Shown here: one piece after another, positions 5,704-12,216 of the stretch
Layout: each line of letters opens with the position of its first letter
Position numbering within the stretch: position 1 is the first letter of the stretch
Source of the DNA: Thiomargarita sp.
GTDB taxonomy: Bacteria > Pseudomonadota > Gammaproteobacteria > Beggiatoales > Beggiatoaceae
Assembly: GCA_020721025.1 (NCBI GenBank)
Contig: DYNO01000094.1
Location: forward strand, 1-12,216
Direction: 5' to 3'
DNA length: 12,216 nt
Notes under the pieces: generated by a model
Database searches by the model: none
What the model was told of the DNA's origin: nothing
The model's input: only the letters and a program-made list of their open reading frames with translations
Position numbers and translations under genes: made by a program

Positions 5704-7002
5704 ATGACTAACACAACACCCCTATATCAGCCCGAAAGTGTTGACATGGTGGAGGCAAACGATTCTACGGTAAAAACGACAATGTATAGCAGCAATTCGT
5801 TTAAAGAAGATGTTGATAATTCTATGAATACTCAAGCCGTTCCATTGTATAGTGTTTCGCAGGTGGATAAGCCCGAATCCACAGTAACCGATAATTTTAC
5901 GACGTATCCCGAACCGGCTCCATCGTATTCTGAACCAATTGAAACTATGGAGAAAATTCCTCAATCTGGGTATGTGTCACTTTATGCGACCATCGCTGAA
6001 CTTAAATCAGATGAACCGCCAACCGGCGCGCCAGATATCGCTCCCCTTGTCATTGAAAAAACGACAGAACCTGCGATCTCATTGCCACAACCCGATGTCG
6101 GTATCTTGACTACCGGACAACATTTGCGCCAGTTACGCGAACAAAAACATCTGACAATACAGAATGTTGCAGATAAATTGTACTTAGACAACAGTGTAAT
6201 TCAAGCCCTAGAAAACGATAATTACGAAACCCTGCCACCGCCGATTTTTGTACGTGGTTATTTGCGCGGCTATGCGAAAATTTTAGAAGTGCCGGCGACC
6301 GTGCTGATAGAAAAATATGATGCTTATGTGGGACATAAACCCCCTCCACCCATCACGTCTCAAGCGAAACCTAAGAAACAAGCGACGACCAATGATCTAT
6401 GGGTAAAAGCACTGACTTATATCATATTTTTAACACTGATGGTACTGATGGTATTGTGGGGAGTGAACCATTATGCGTTATTAACCCCTACACCAGATGC
6501 AAATAGCAGCAATACCAGTTCCCAAGGGGAAAATCTCAGTGTGGGAGAAGGTGAATATGTTCCTCCAACTGAAGGGGATGATGATAAACCCACTGTGGGA
6601 GGGCAACCTGTCGTGAGCAATCCAACATCGCCTCCCGTGATACCGTCGCCCCCGCCGCCACCACCGGTAGATTTGCGCGCGCTGAAAATTCATTATCCCA
6701 AAAATGGCAGTTGGACACAAGTGACCGATGCCAAGGGCGTGGTAGCTTATAAGGGCTCACCAAAAACGGGTGAAACGATTGATGTGAAAGGTGAACCACC
6801 ATTCAAAATTAAATTTGGTGCTGCTGGTAACGCCGGGGTTGAAATTGAATACAAAGGACAAAAAGCAATGGCAGAAACGTATCCGAAGTCGAATAAAAAC
6901 ATCATCATGGTAGGTGAACCGATTCCCGCAACCCCTCCACAGCCCCCCGCGCCACCAAGCAGTCCAACGCCCGCGCCTACTCCGGCTGTACCTCCGCGAT
7001 AG
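5704..7002 (+). CDS. rodZ: RodZ-like cytoskeletal/cell-shape protein with long N-terminal extension
   Basis: RodZ links MreB filaments to the inner-membrane elongation machinery. The 432-residue protein has an N-terminal extension rich in S/T/P/E (1-130), an Xre-type HTH (about 134-205: GQHLRQLREQKHLTIQNVADKL through PPPIFVRGYLRGYAKIL), a Lys-rich juxtamembrane stretch and one membrane segment (about 237-256). A Pro/Gly-rich periplasmic linker with a Pro run (about 315-321) follows, then a C-terminal DUF4115-type beta domain (about 325-405) and a Pro-rich tail. E. coli RodZ is 337 residues and starts almost directly with the HTH, so the extension is unusual. GAGG (5695-5698) precedes the ATG. 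It sits 10 nt after pilF and is probably co-transcribed. Confidence 0.9.
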   Translation: MTNTTPLYQPESVDMVEANDSTVKTTMYSSNSFKEDVDNSMNTQAVPLYSVSQVDKPESTVTDNFTTYPEPAPSYSEPIETMEKIPQSGYVSLYATIAELKSDEPPTGAPDIAPLVIEKTTEPAISLPQPDVGILTTGQHLRQLREQKHLTIQNVADKLYLDNSVIQALENDNYETLPPPIFVRGYLRGYAKILEVPATVLIEKYDAYVGHKPPPPITSQAKPKKQATTNDLWVKALTYIIFLTLMVLMVLWGVNHYALLTPTPDANSSNTSSQGENLSVGEGEYVPPTEGDDDKPTVGGQPVVSNPTSPPVIPSPPPPPPVDLRALKIHYPKNGSWTQVTDAKGVVAYKGSPKTGETIDVKGEPPFKIKFGAAGNAGVEIEYKGQKAMAETYPKSNKNIIMVGEPIPATPPQPPAPPSSPTPAPTPAVPPR

Positions 7003-7018
7003 TTGTTGATTATTATTT

Positions 7019-7076
7019 GGGCAGTTTTAAAATTTCGTTTCAGTTTCAACAGATTGAAAGCGATGAAAAACTGTCC
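7019..7076 (+). promoter_or_regulatory. Nested hairpin in rodZ-ispG gap
   Basis: GGGCAGTTTT (7019-7028) pairs with AAAACTGTCC (7067-7076) apart from one G-U. Inside it TTTCAA (7044-7049) and TTGAAA (7054-7059) form a perfect 6-bp stem with a CAGA loop. No T-run follows, so it does not look like an intrinsic terminator. It could be an ispG leader structure or mRNA processing site. Confidence 0.5.
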
Positions 7077-7131
7077 ATAATTCAACTTAACTCCGCTGCC
7101 AACTTCAACAAGTAAAAAAAGTAAAATCATC

Positions 7132-8226
7132 ATGCAATCTGAATTTACGATCTCCCGCCGTCCTTCCCGTCAGATTCACGTTGGCAATGTCGCGGTTGGA
7201 GGCAATGCCCCCATTTCTGTTCAAAGTATGACCAACACCCATACCACAGATATTGCCGCCACAGTCGCACAAATTCAAGCCATTCAAAAAGCCGGTGCAG
7301 ATATGGTGCGTGTTTCTATTCCAACGATGGAAGCTGCTGAAGCATTTGGTAAAATTAAACAAGCGGTCACAATTCCCCTGATTGCTGACATTCATTTTGA
7401 CTACCTGATAGCCTTACGCGTTGCCGAATTAGGGGTAGATTGCTTGCGAATTAATCCCGGTAATATTGGGCGCGCCGACCGGGTAAAAACCGTGGTTGAC
7501 AAAGCTCGTGAATACAAAATTCCCATCAGAATTGGTGTCAATGCCGGCTCATTAGAAAAAGATTTGCAAAAAAAATATGGCGAACCCACCTCAGACGCGC
7601 TCGTAGAATCTGCCCTGCGACACATCAACCTATTGCAGGATTTAGATTTTCACGATTTCAAAGTTAGCCTCAAAGCCTCAGAAATTTTCACCACCGTTGC
7701 CGCCTACCGCAAATTAGCTACGTTAATCGAACAACCGTTGCATTTAGGCATCACTGAAGCAGGGGGATTGCGCTCCGGTACAGTGAAATCAGCTATTGGA
7801 TTAGGGATGTTGTTGGTTGAAGGCATTGGCGATACCATTCGCGTGTCGTTAGCCGCTGATCCGGTGGAAGAAATTAAAGTCGGATTTGATATTTTAAAAA
7901 GTCTGCACATTCGTCAAAAGGGCATCAATCTCATCGCATGTCCCTCTTGTGCTCGACAGAATTTCGATGTGATTAAGACGGTGAATGAATTAGAAAATCG
8001 CCTAGAAGACGTGCTTATCCCGCTTGATGTTGCAGTGATTGGGTGCATTGTCAATGGGCCCGGCGAGGCGAAGGAAGCGCATATCGGTTTGGCGGGCGGT
8101 ACACCGAGCAATTTGGTCTATGTTGCGGGAAAACCCAGTCATAAAATCCAAAATGAAGCATTGGTTGATGAACTGGAACGCTTAATTCGTCAACAGATTC
8201 AACAAGTTCATCAAGCTGAAAATTAA
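7132..8226 (+). CDS. ispG: 4-hydroxy-3-methylbut-2-en-1-yl diphosphate synthase (flavodoxin/ferredoxin)
   Basis: IspG is an iron-sulfur enzyme of the MEP pathway that turns 2-C-methyl-erythritol 2,4-cyclodiphosphate into HMBPP on the way to isoprenoids. The 364-residue protein is near the E. coli length of 372. The N-terminal TIM-barrel shows PISVQSMTNTHTTD, ADMVRVSIPT, LIADIHFDY, LRINPGNIG, IRIGVNAGSLEKD and GITEAGG. The C-terminal cluster domain has ACPSCARQNFD (C270, C273) and GCIVNGPGEA (C305, E312), which match the E. coli residues by number. It starts 129 nt after rodZ, with a structured leader and no clear Shine-Dalgarno. hisS, often next in gammaproteobacteria, is absent and a converging gene follows. 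Confidence 0.96.
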   Translation: MQSEFTISRRPSRQIHVGNVAVGGNAPISVQSMTNTHTTDIAATVAQIQAIQKAGADMVRVSIPTMEAAEAFGKIKQAVTIPLIADIHFDYLIALRVAELGVDCLRINPGNIGRADRVKTVVDKAREYKIPIRIGVNAGSLEKDLQKKYGEPTSDALVESALRHINLLQDLDFHDFKVSLKASEIFTTVAAYRKLATLIEQPLHLGITEAGGLRSGTVKSAIGLGMLLVEGIGDTIRVSLAADPVEEIKVGFDILKSLHIRQKGINLIACPSCARQNFDVIKTVNELENRLEDVLIPLDVAVIGCIVNGPGEAKEAHIGLAGGTPSNLVYVAGKPSHKIQNEALVDELERLIRQQIQQVHQAEN

Positions 8227-8262
8227 GTGTTTAATGGACAAATTTGTAAATCGTTACGCAGT

Positions 8263-8280
8263 TTGAAATTAAACTTTCAA
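8263..8280 (+). terminator. Weak terminator-like hairpin after ispG
   Basis: TTGAAA (8263-8268) and TTTCAA (8275-8280) form a 6-bp AT-rich stem with a 6-nt loop, followed by TTTATTTAT, starting 37 nt after the ispG stop. The stem is weak, so efficiency would be low. Confidence 0.35.
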
Positions 8281-8293
8281 TTTATTTATCCGA

Positions 8294-8367
8294 ATTAGCG
8301 TTTTATTTTGATTCGCCAATGTGTTAATTAAATTAGTGAAATAACGTTTTAACTGGGTAACGCTAAT
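8294..8367. repeat. 9-bp perfect inverted repeat bounding a 56-bp spacer
   Basis: ATTAGCGTT (8294-8302) and AACGCTAAT (8359-8367) are exact reverse complements in the converging gap between ispG and the decayed membrane gene. Nothing coding is seen in the 56-bp spacer. It could be the ends of a tiny mobile remnant, a long hairpin, or chance. Confidence 0.35.
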
Positions 8368-8443
8368 GGTGATTCAACAATTTCCCCAAAGCACATCGGC
8401 AGTTTGATCTTAAACAGAAATTTGTTTTTCAAAATTGGGAATA

Positions 8444-8930
8444 TCATTTTAATAATGAGTTATATTGCGATATTGCAAGGTTAATAAAATTCCTCCCCCA
8501 AATAAATACGAGAATCATCAACAGGATACCAACACCATCAACAAATTGCGCTATGGTGTGATCATAGGCTAACAAATTCAAATCGCTTAAGATGTTATAC
8601 TAATCATGAACATACGGTGTTTCTTGACCTGTCGTGCCTCCGAGCAACACTAATTCCCCTGCGCGTGCATCATCAACATAGGGGGCACAATCCATAAAAC
8701 TTTGTCCCAGCCACCATAATCCAATCGAGCCACCAAAGTTATCTTGTTGATAAAATACAAATGAAATCATTACGATAAGCGGCATCAATAATTGCCCTAA
8801 TGTCCCGCCCAACACATGTAAGAAGCGTCCGAAGGGAGAAATAATCCAAATATCACTACGCACCCCAAGAAACTGAAAATATTTATTCGTTCTGGAACAT
8901 AAAAAAAGTGTCGAGCAGAGATTGCCACAT
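8444..8930 (-). pseudogene. Decayed membrane protein gene, HEAGH (M50-like) small membrane family
   Basis: The open part (8863 down to 8603) contains ISPFGRFLHVLGGTLGQLLM, a membrane segment, SIGLWWLGQSFMD, APYVDDARA and LLGG...HD. This recalls a widespread unnamed membrane family with an N-terminal HEAGH motif and a conserved H-D-W near the end. Here HD is followed by TAG (8600-8602) where the family has Trp (TGG). The same frame then continues as YNILSDLNLLAYDHTIAQF and a second membrane segment (VGILLMILVFIWG) to TGA at 8444-8446. Upstream, ATG 8928-8930 opens M-W-Q-S-L-L-D-T-F-F-M-F-Q-N-E then stops, in a different frame, and no intact HExxH is found. At least one frameshift plus one nonsense change mark a pseudogene. 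It starts 35 nt after the thioesterase on the same strand. Confidence 0.7.
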
Positions 8931-8965
8931 GTTGTACGCTAATCCGAATTTACCACAGTTATTAT

Positions 8966-9670
8966 TCACTTTACCAACGTTTGCAGAATAATTTGCTTGA
9001 TTTGGCTCGTCTGCTCAAAAATAAAAAAGTGTCCACCTTCAATCTCATTGATTATCAACGGATAAATAGTTTCCTGTTGCCAAGCTGCTGCCTCTTGATA
9101 ATTCACTTCTTGCTCGGTGCTGCCAAACAACACAGTCATCGGGATGGGCAAGGGCAAACGGGGATGATATTGATGTAATTCAGCCGCTTGTAAATCAGCC
9201 CGCAACACCGGTTCAAAAAAATTCATCAGTTCAGCATCTTGTAAAATTTCTGGGGGACAGCCGCCCAATTGACGCAACATAGCAATAAATTCAATTTTTG
9301 ATAAATTATGCTTTAGATTCAAGCGACGCGATTGACTGGGGGCGCGATGTCCGCTGACAAAAAGATGTGTCGGCAAGGGCAGTCGCAGGGCAACCAATTG
9401 ATGTGTCACCAAATAAATCAACAATGCCCCCATGCTGTGTCCAAACAACGCATAAGGTTGGGTCAAATTCTGTTGTGCCAACTGCTGAAGCGCATCGGCT
9501 GCCAACGCATTCAGTTCCGTCAACAACTTTTCCCGAATTCGCCTGCCACGTCCGGGCAATTCCAACGGTGACAGTTGTACCTCAGTGGGGCGGAGAATTT
9601 CCTGTAACGGACGGTAAGAATAGCTATTTCCCCCTGCAAAAGGCAGGCAATAAAGACAAATTTTGTTCAT
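8966..9670 (-). CDS. Type II thioesterase (alpha/beta hydrolase, NRPS/PKS editing type)
   Basis: Stand-alone thioesterases of this family remove wrong or stalled acyl groups from carrier proteins of NRPS/PKS systems. The 234-residue protein is normal length, with LPFAGGNSYSYRP and LELPGRGRR near the N-terminus, the nucleophile motif GHSMG (Ser79), SGHRAP, the L-R-A-D-L helix (157-161) and EGGHFFIF (His214). At the catalytic-acid position the family has G-x-x-D-x-x-V; here it is GSTEQEV, so Glu186 replaces Asp. No carrier protein or synthase is in the window, so its partner is unknown. It is divergent from argH with only 54 nt between starts, and a decayed membrane gene follows it. Confidence 0.9.
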   Translation of the reverse strand: MNKICLYCLPFAGGNSYSYRPLQEILRPTEVQLSPLELPGRGRRIREKLLTELNALAADALQQLAQQNLTQPYALFGHSMGALLIYLVTHQLVALRLPLPTHLFVSGHRAPSQSRRLNLKHNLSKIEFIAMLRQLGGCPPEILQDAELMNFFEPVLRADLQAAELHQYHPRLPLPIPMTVLFGSTEQEVNYQEAAAWQQETIYPLIINEIEGGHFFIFEQTSQIKQIILQTLVK

Positions 9671-9682
9671 TTGTAATATAAT
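9653..9682 (+). promoter_or_regulatory. Candidate sigma70 promoter for argH
   Basis: A perfect -10 TATAAT (9677-9682) lies 18 bp after AAGACA (9653-9658, 4/6 to the -35 consensus). Transcription would start about 9690, giving a leader of about 35 nt before the argH ATG at 9725. The -35 lies inside the 5' end of the divergent thioesterase gene, so the two genes share control DNA. Confidence 0.55.
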
Positions 9683-9724
9683 CTCGCCAAATTTTTCATT
9701 ATCGCATAACCTATGGAGAGCCGC

Positions 9725-11110
9725 ATGACTACTATTGAAAAACCTTGGAGTGGACGTTTCACTGAGCCAACTAACGCATTTGTTGAAGCCTTCACTGCCT
9801 CAGTACAATTTGATCAGCAGATGTATGCGTTTGATATTATGGGCTCAATGGCTCATGCTCAAATGTTAGCGCGTGTTGGCGTATTAACTGAAACCGAATG
9901 TCAACAAATCACGCAAGGTCTCACCACCATTCAGCAAGAAATCGCCACCGGTCAATTTCAATGGTCAATCGCGCTTGAAGACGTGCACATGAATATTGAA
10001 ACCCGTTTGACGCAACTGATTGGTGCAATAGGAAAAAAGCTGCACACCGGACGTTCTCGCAATGATCAAGTGGCGACCGATATTCGGCTGTATCTGCGTC
10101 ATGAAATTGATGTGGTCACTGCGGAACTCACTCGTTTATTGCGTGCCTTGGCGACCTTAGCATTGCAAGAATCTGAAACTATTTTGCCCGGTTTTACCCA
10201 TTTACAAAATGCCCAACCGATTGTTTTTGGACATCATTTATTAGCGTGGTGCGAAATGTTATTGCGGGATCAAGCTCGGTTGCAAGATTGTCGTAAGCGT
10301 GTCAATAGTTTACCGTTGGGGGCGGCGGCATTGGCAGGCACCAGTTATCCGTTGGATCGGGCTTACACCGCGCAGTTATTGGGATTTGAAACGGTGGCGG
10401 CGAATTCATTGGATGCAGTCAGTGATCGGGATTTTGCGATTGAATTTACCTCTGCGGCAGCATTATTAATGATGCACCTGTCGCGTTTCTCTGAAGAATT
10501 AATTTTATGGAGTTCCGCACAATTTAATTTTATTGAATTAAGTGACGCATTTTGCACCGGTTCGTCGATTATGCCACAGAAAAAAAATCCAGATGTGCCG
10601 GAATTGGTGCGCGGCAAAACGGGGCGAGTTTATGGACATCTGATGAGTTTACTCACCTTGATGAAATCGCAACCTTTGGCATATAACAAAGATAATCAAG
10701 AAGATAAAGAACCCTTGTTCGATACGATAGACACGGTGAAGGGTTGTTTAAAAGTGTACGCAGACATGATTCCATCGATGCAAATCAAGCGAGACAATAT
10801 GCGTAAACAGGTGCAACAAGGTTTTACCACTGCGACTGATTTGGCAGATTACTTGGTACGTCAAGGTGTTGCATTTCGTGATGCCCATGAAATTGTCGGA
10901 AAAGTAGTACGTTATTGTGTGGAACATGAGGTTTCGTTGGATAATTTGCCGCTGGAGGTGTTGCAGAGTTTTTCTTCATTAATTCAACAAGATGTCTATG
11001 CCGTGCTCACGTTGGAAGGTTCGGTTGCTGCTCGACAGCACTTTGGAGGAACAGCGCCGGCACGGGTGAAAGAAGCCGCACAACGGTTATTACAACAGTT
11101 ATCAATATAG
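9725..11110 (+). CDS. argH: Argininosuccinate lyase
   Basis: ArgH splits argininosuccinate into arginine and fumarate, the last step of arginine synthesis, as a cytosolic homotetramer. The 461-residue protein is normal length. Visible family blocks are PWSGRF at the start, LEDVHMNIE, GKKLHTGRSRNDQVATDIRL, LPGFTHLQNAQP (His159), PLGAAALAGTSYPLDR, NSLDAVSDRDFAIEF and the signature GSSIMPQKKNPD (279-290, catalytic Ser281), then YNKDNQEDKEPLFD and a C-terminal FGGTAPARVKEA. GGAGAG (9715-9720) sits just before the ATG at 9725; an in-frame ATG at 9713 overlaps that ribosome site and is rejected. The usual R in THLQ-R-AQP is Asn here. It stands alone, without argG. Confidence 0.97.
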   Translation: MTTIEKPWSGRFTEPTNAFVEAFTASVQFDQQMYAFDIMGSMAHAQMLARVGVLTETECQQITQGLTTIQQEIATGQFQWSIALEDVHMNIETRLTQLIGAIGKKLHTGRSRNDQVATDIRLYLRHEIDVVTAELTRLLRALATLALQESETILPGFTHLQNAQPIVFGHHLLAWCEMLLRDQARLQDCRKRVNSLPLGAAALAGTSYPLDRAYTAQLLGFETVAANSLDAVSDRDFAIEFTSAAALLMMHLSRFSEELILWSSAQFNFIELSDAFCTGSSIMPQKKNPDVPELVRGKTGRVYGHLMSLLTLMKSQPLAYNKDNQEDKEPLFDTIDTVKGCLKVYADMIPSMQIKRDNMRKQVQQGFTTATDLADYLVRQGVAFRDAHEIVGKVVRYCVEHEVSLDNLPLEVLQSFSSLIQQDVYAVLTLEGSVAARQHFGGTAPARVKEAAQRLLQQLSI

Positions 11111-11131
11111 ATTTTGGCTCACTTTCAAGAA

Positions 11132-11151
11132 GTCGGGAACGGATTCTCGAC
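11132..11151 (+). terminator. Hairpin 21 nt after argH
   Basis: GTCGGGA (11132-11138) pairs with TCTCGAC (11145-11151), one G-U, with a 6-nt loop. There is no T-run after it. It may act with the longer palindrome at 11185-11220 to end argH transcription. Confidence 0.35.
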
Positions 11152-11184
11152 CTCCCAGTAACTTTTGCTTCTATTTCAATGGCA

Positions 11185-11220
11185 AATACCATGCGAGATT
11201 TAAACTTCAAGCATGGTATT
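11185..11220. terminator. 10-bp perfect inverted repeat between converging genes
   Basis: AATACCATGC (11185-11194) and GCATGGTATT (11211-11220) are exact reverse complements around a 16-nt loop. They lie between argH (plus) and the converging lipoprotein gene (minus). The place suits a two-way terminator, but no clean T-run follows on either strand. Confidence 0.45.
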
Positions 11221-11294
11221 ACACACTTTACGCTTATTTTCAACATGGATGAGCATCAATTTCAGCGATTACAAAAAATTAAATCAGGTTGCAA

Positions 11295-11870
11295 TTAATA
11301 TTTAAGAAGTTGTCCGATATCCCCAATATTCTGAATTGGACCCAGCGGATTTTTCTTATCCTCAAATTCCACCACATTCGGTTCGCCTCCCCACAATTTA
11401 TAAACCACCAAATCTTTTTTCAAGACAATCAATGCAGTAAATTTCCAACCTGTCGTGATTGTTTTGCGACGAAAATTTAACAAATCCAAAAACGCATTAC
11501 CATATCGCTTGCTATTCAAAATCTTAGGTGCGACCGTATAGCCTTTACACGCACTTTGCGCCTTGATACATTCGTAAATACCATTCGGTAAATCATCCAT
11601 TCGTACCGATTGATTGGGCACAAATTGTTGAATCACTTCTAAATAAGTAATCATGTGGACATTAGGAGTCATGAAGGGATCAAAACCCAGTTTTTTCAAA
11701 TCCTTTTCCGTCGTTTTCTCAGGAATTATCTTGTCGAATGCTAACTTCGCATCGGCAAAACTCATCCAAGGCGACTGCGTGCTTTGCTTGACTCCGGGCA
11801 ATAAATTGGAACAAGCAGTGATAGATAAAATTATGAATATTATCAAACTTATACGAGTCATATTTAACAT
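11295..11870 (-). CDS. Conserved lipoprotein of unknown function
   Basis: The 191-residue protein begins MLNMTRISLIIFIILSITAC, a lipoprotein signal with I-T-A-C lipobox and lipidated Cys20, so it is probably membrane-anchored outside the cytoplasm. The mature part has PWMSFADAKLAFDKIIPEKT, then LKKLGFDPFMTPNV, TYLEVIQQFVPN, YECIKAQSACKGY (a Cys pair), NAFLDLLNFRRKTITTGWKF, VYKLWGGEPNV and DKKNPLGPIQN near the end. I recall similar unnamed proteobacterial lipoproteins with these blocks, but no function. The frame is open back to 12059, but GGAGA 5 nt before the ATG at 11870 and a promoter at 11948-11975 fix the shorter start. Neighbours give no clue. Confidence 0.8.
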   Translation of the reverse strand: MLNMTRISLIIFIILSITACSNLLPGVKQSTQSPWMSFADAKLAFDKIIPEKTTEKDLKKLGFDPFMTPNVHMITYLEVIQQFVPNQSVRMDDLPNGIYECIKAQSACKGYTVAPKILNSKRYGNAFLDLLNFRRKTITTGWKFTALIVLKKDLVVYKLWGGEPNVVEFEDKKNPLGPIQNIGDIGQLLKY

Positions 11871-11947
11871 AAAATTCTCCAAAGCTGATGAGATGAAGAG
11901 TTGTGCAATTTCTATTGATAGGAGTTGCGCCTTGATAAATAAAATAT

Positions 11948-11975
11948 ATTTTAAAAACAACCTGTTACCTGTCAA
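11948..11975 (-). promoter_or_regulatory. Sigma70-type promoter for the lipoprotein gene
   Basis: On the minus strand TTGACA (11975-11970, perfect -35) is followed after 16 bp by TAAAAT (11953-11948, 5/6 to -10). The transcript would start near 11941, giving a leader of about 70 nt before the ATG at 11870. Confidence 0.6.
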
Positions 11976-12043
11976 ACGTCGCTGATGATTTATTAAGAAT
12001 AAATTGTCATAAGTCATTGTTTTAGAAAAAATTATTTTTATGA

Positions 12044-12216
12044 ATATGGCACTTTGCATTGATTCAAACCAAAAATCATATCTTCTTACCTAATTATCAA
12101 GAATTGAAGCGATTTTGCAGAAAGCTTGATTTTCGGTGGGAGGTAGAATTTGCAGAGAATAGTTTATCAGAAACAAGATTTTGTAATCGCTTGATAAGAG
12201 CAATTTCAATGCCTAG
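12044..12216 (+). other. Open frame of uncertain coding status running off the right edge
   Basis: A frame with no stop runs from 12044 to the window end (57 codons). It gives residues such as NYQELKRFCRKLDF and WEVEFAENSLSETRF. There is no ATG start or ribosome site; TTG at 12059 is the only early candidate. The amino-acid mix looks protein-like, but I recognise no family. The minus strand also has a shorter open frame from the edge to about 12100. It could be a gene start, a decayed gene or chance. From 11871 to 12216 nothing else is seen apart from the lipoprotein promoter. Confidence 0.25.

Noticed and set aside
9713..9724. ATG at 9713 as the argH start
   Set aside because: It overlaps the GGAGAG ribosome site that serves ATG 9725.
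11179..11298. 39-codon plus-strand open frame after argH (M-A-N-T-M-R-D-L...)
   Set aside because: There is no ribosome site, it overlaps the 11185-11220 palindrome, and I recognise no family; too weak to call.
11871..12059. Upstream extension of the lipoprotein gene to 12059
   Set aside because: A lipoprotein signal must be N-terminal, and a good promoter and ribosome site lie inside the extension.
1..12216. CRISPR array, toxin-antitoxin pair or new defence operon
   Set aside because: No regularly spaced repeats or paired small genes are seen; the only nuclease genes are the broken Rpn and TnpB.

Overview
The window looks like the chromosome of a moderately AT-rich gammaproteobacterium. 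A Beggiatoa/Thioploca-type Thiotrichales genome is my best guess. It rests on gene order (lysC-csrA, pilF-rodZ-ispG), on protein style, and on the pairing of an Rpn/PD-(D/E)XK gene with IS1341-type tnpB modules. No search was run, so the taxon is inference.

Layout: 1-180 holds the last codons of a TnpB gene and its right-end/omega-RNA region. 272-1120 is metF (5,10-methylene-THF reductase). 1324-2547 is lysC (aspartokinase), with a credible internal start for a separate regulatory subunit, followed by csrA (2675-2914). 3020-4779 is an Rpn-family nuclease gene broken by an IS200/IS605-type (IS1341-like) element carrying an intact tnpB (3440-4540). About 117 N-terminal residues lie left of the element and about 27 C-terminal residues lie right of it; the middle is missing. 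4863-8226 is a same-strand run pilF-rodZ-ispG: a pilus secretin pilotin, a cell-shape protein and a step of the MEP isoprenoid pathway. 8444-9670 on the minus strand carries an orphan type II thioesterase followed by a decayed membrane-protein gene with an amber codon at a conserved Trp. 9725-11110 is argH, divergent from the thioesterase. 11295-11870 (minus) is an unnamed conserved lipoprotein. The right edge holds only a weak open frame.

Most of the window is housekeeping: methionine/one-carbon metabolism, the aspartate family, arginine synthesis, isoprenoids, cell shape, pili and global RNA regulation. The accessory parts are the two related but non-identical TnpB/right-end modules, in the same orientation on either side of metF-lysC-csrA, and the decayed genes beside them. 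I found no CRISPR array, rRNA, tRNA or new defence operon. The points most worth following are the tnpB element inside the Rpn gene and where its guide RNA would point, the internal lysC start, the decayed membrane gene, the thioesterase with Glu at the catalytic-acid position, and several strong inverted repeats in gene leaders and gaps.
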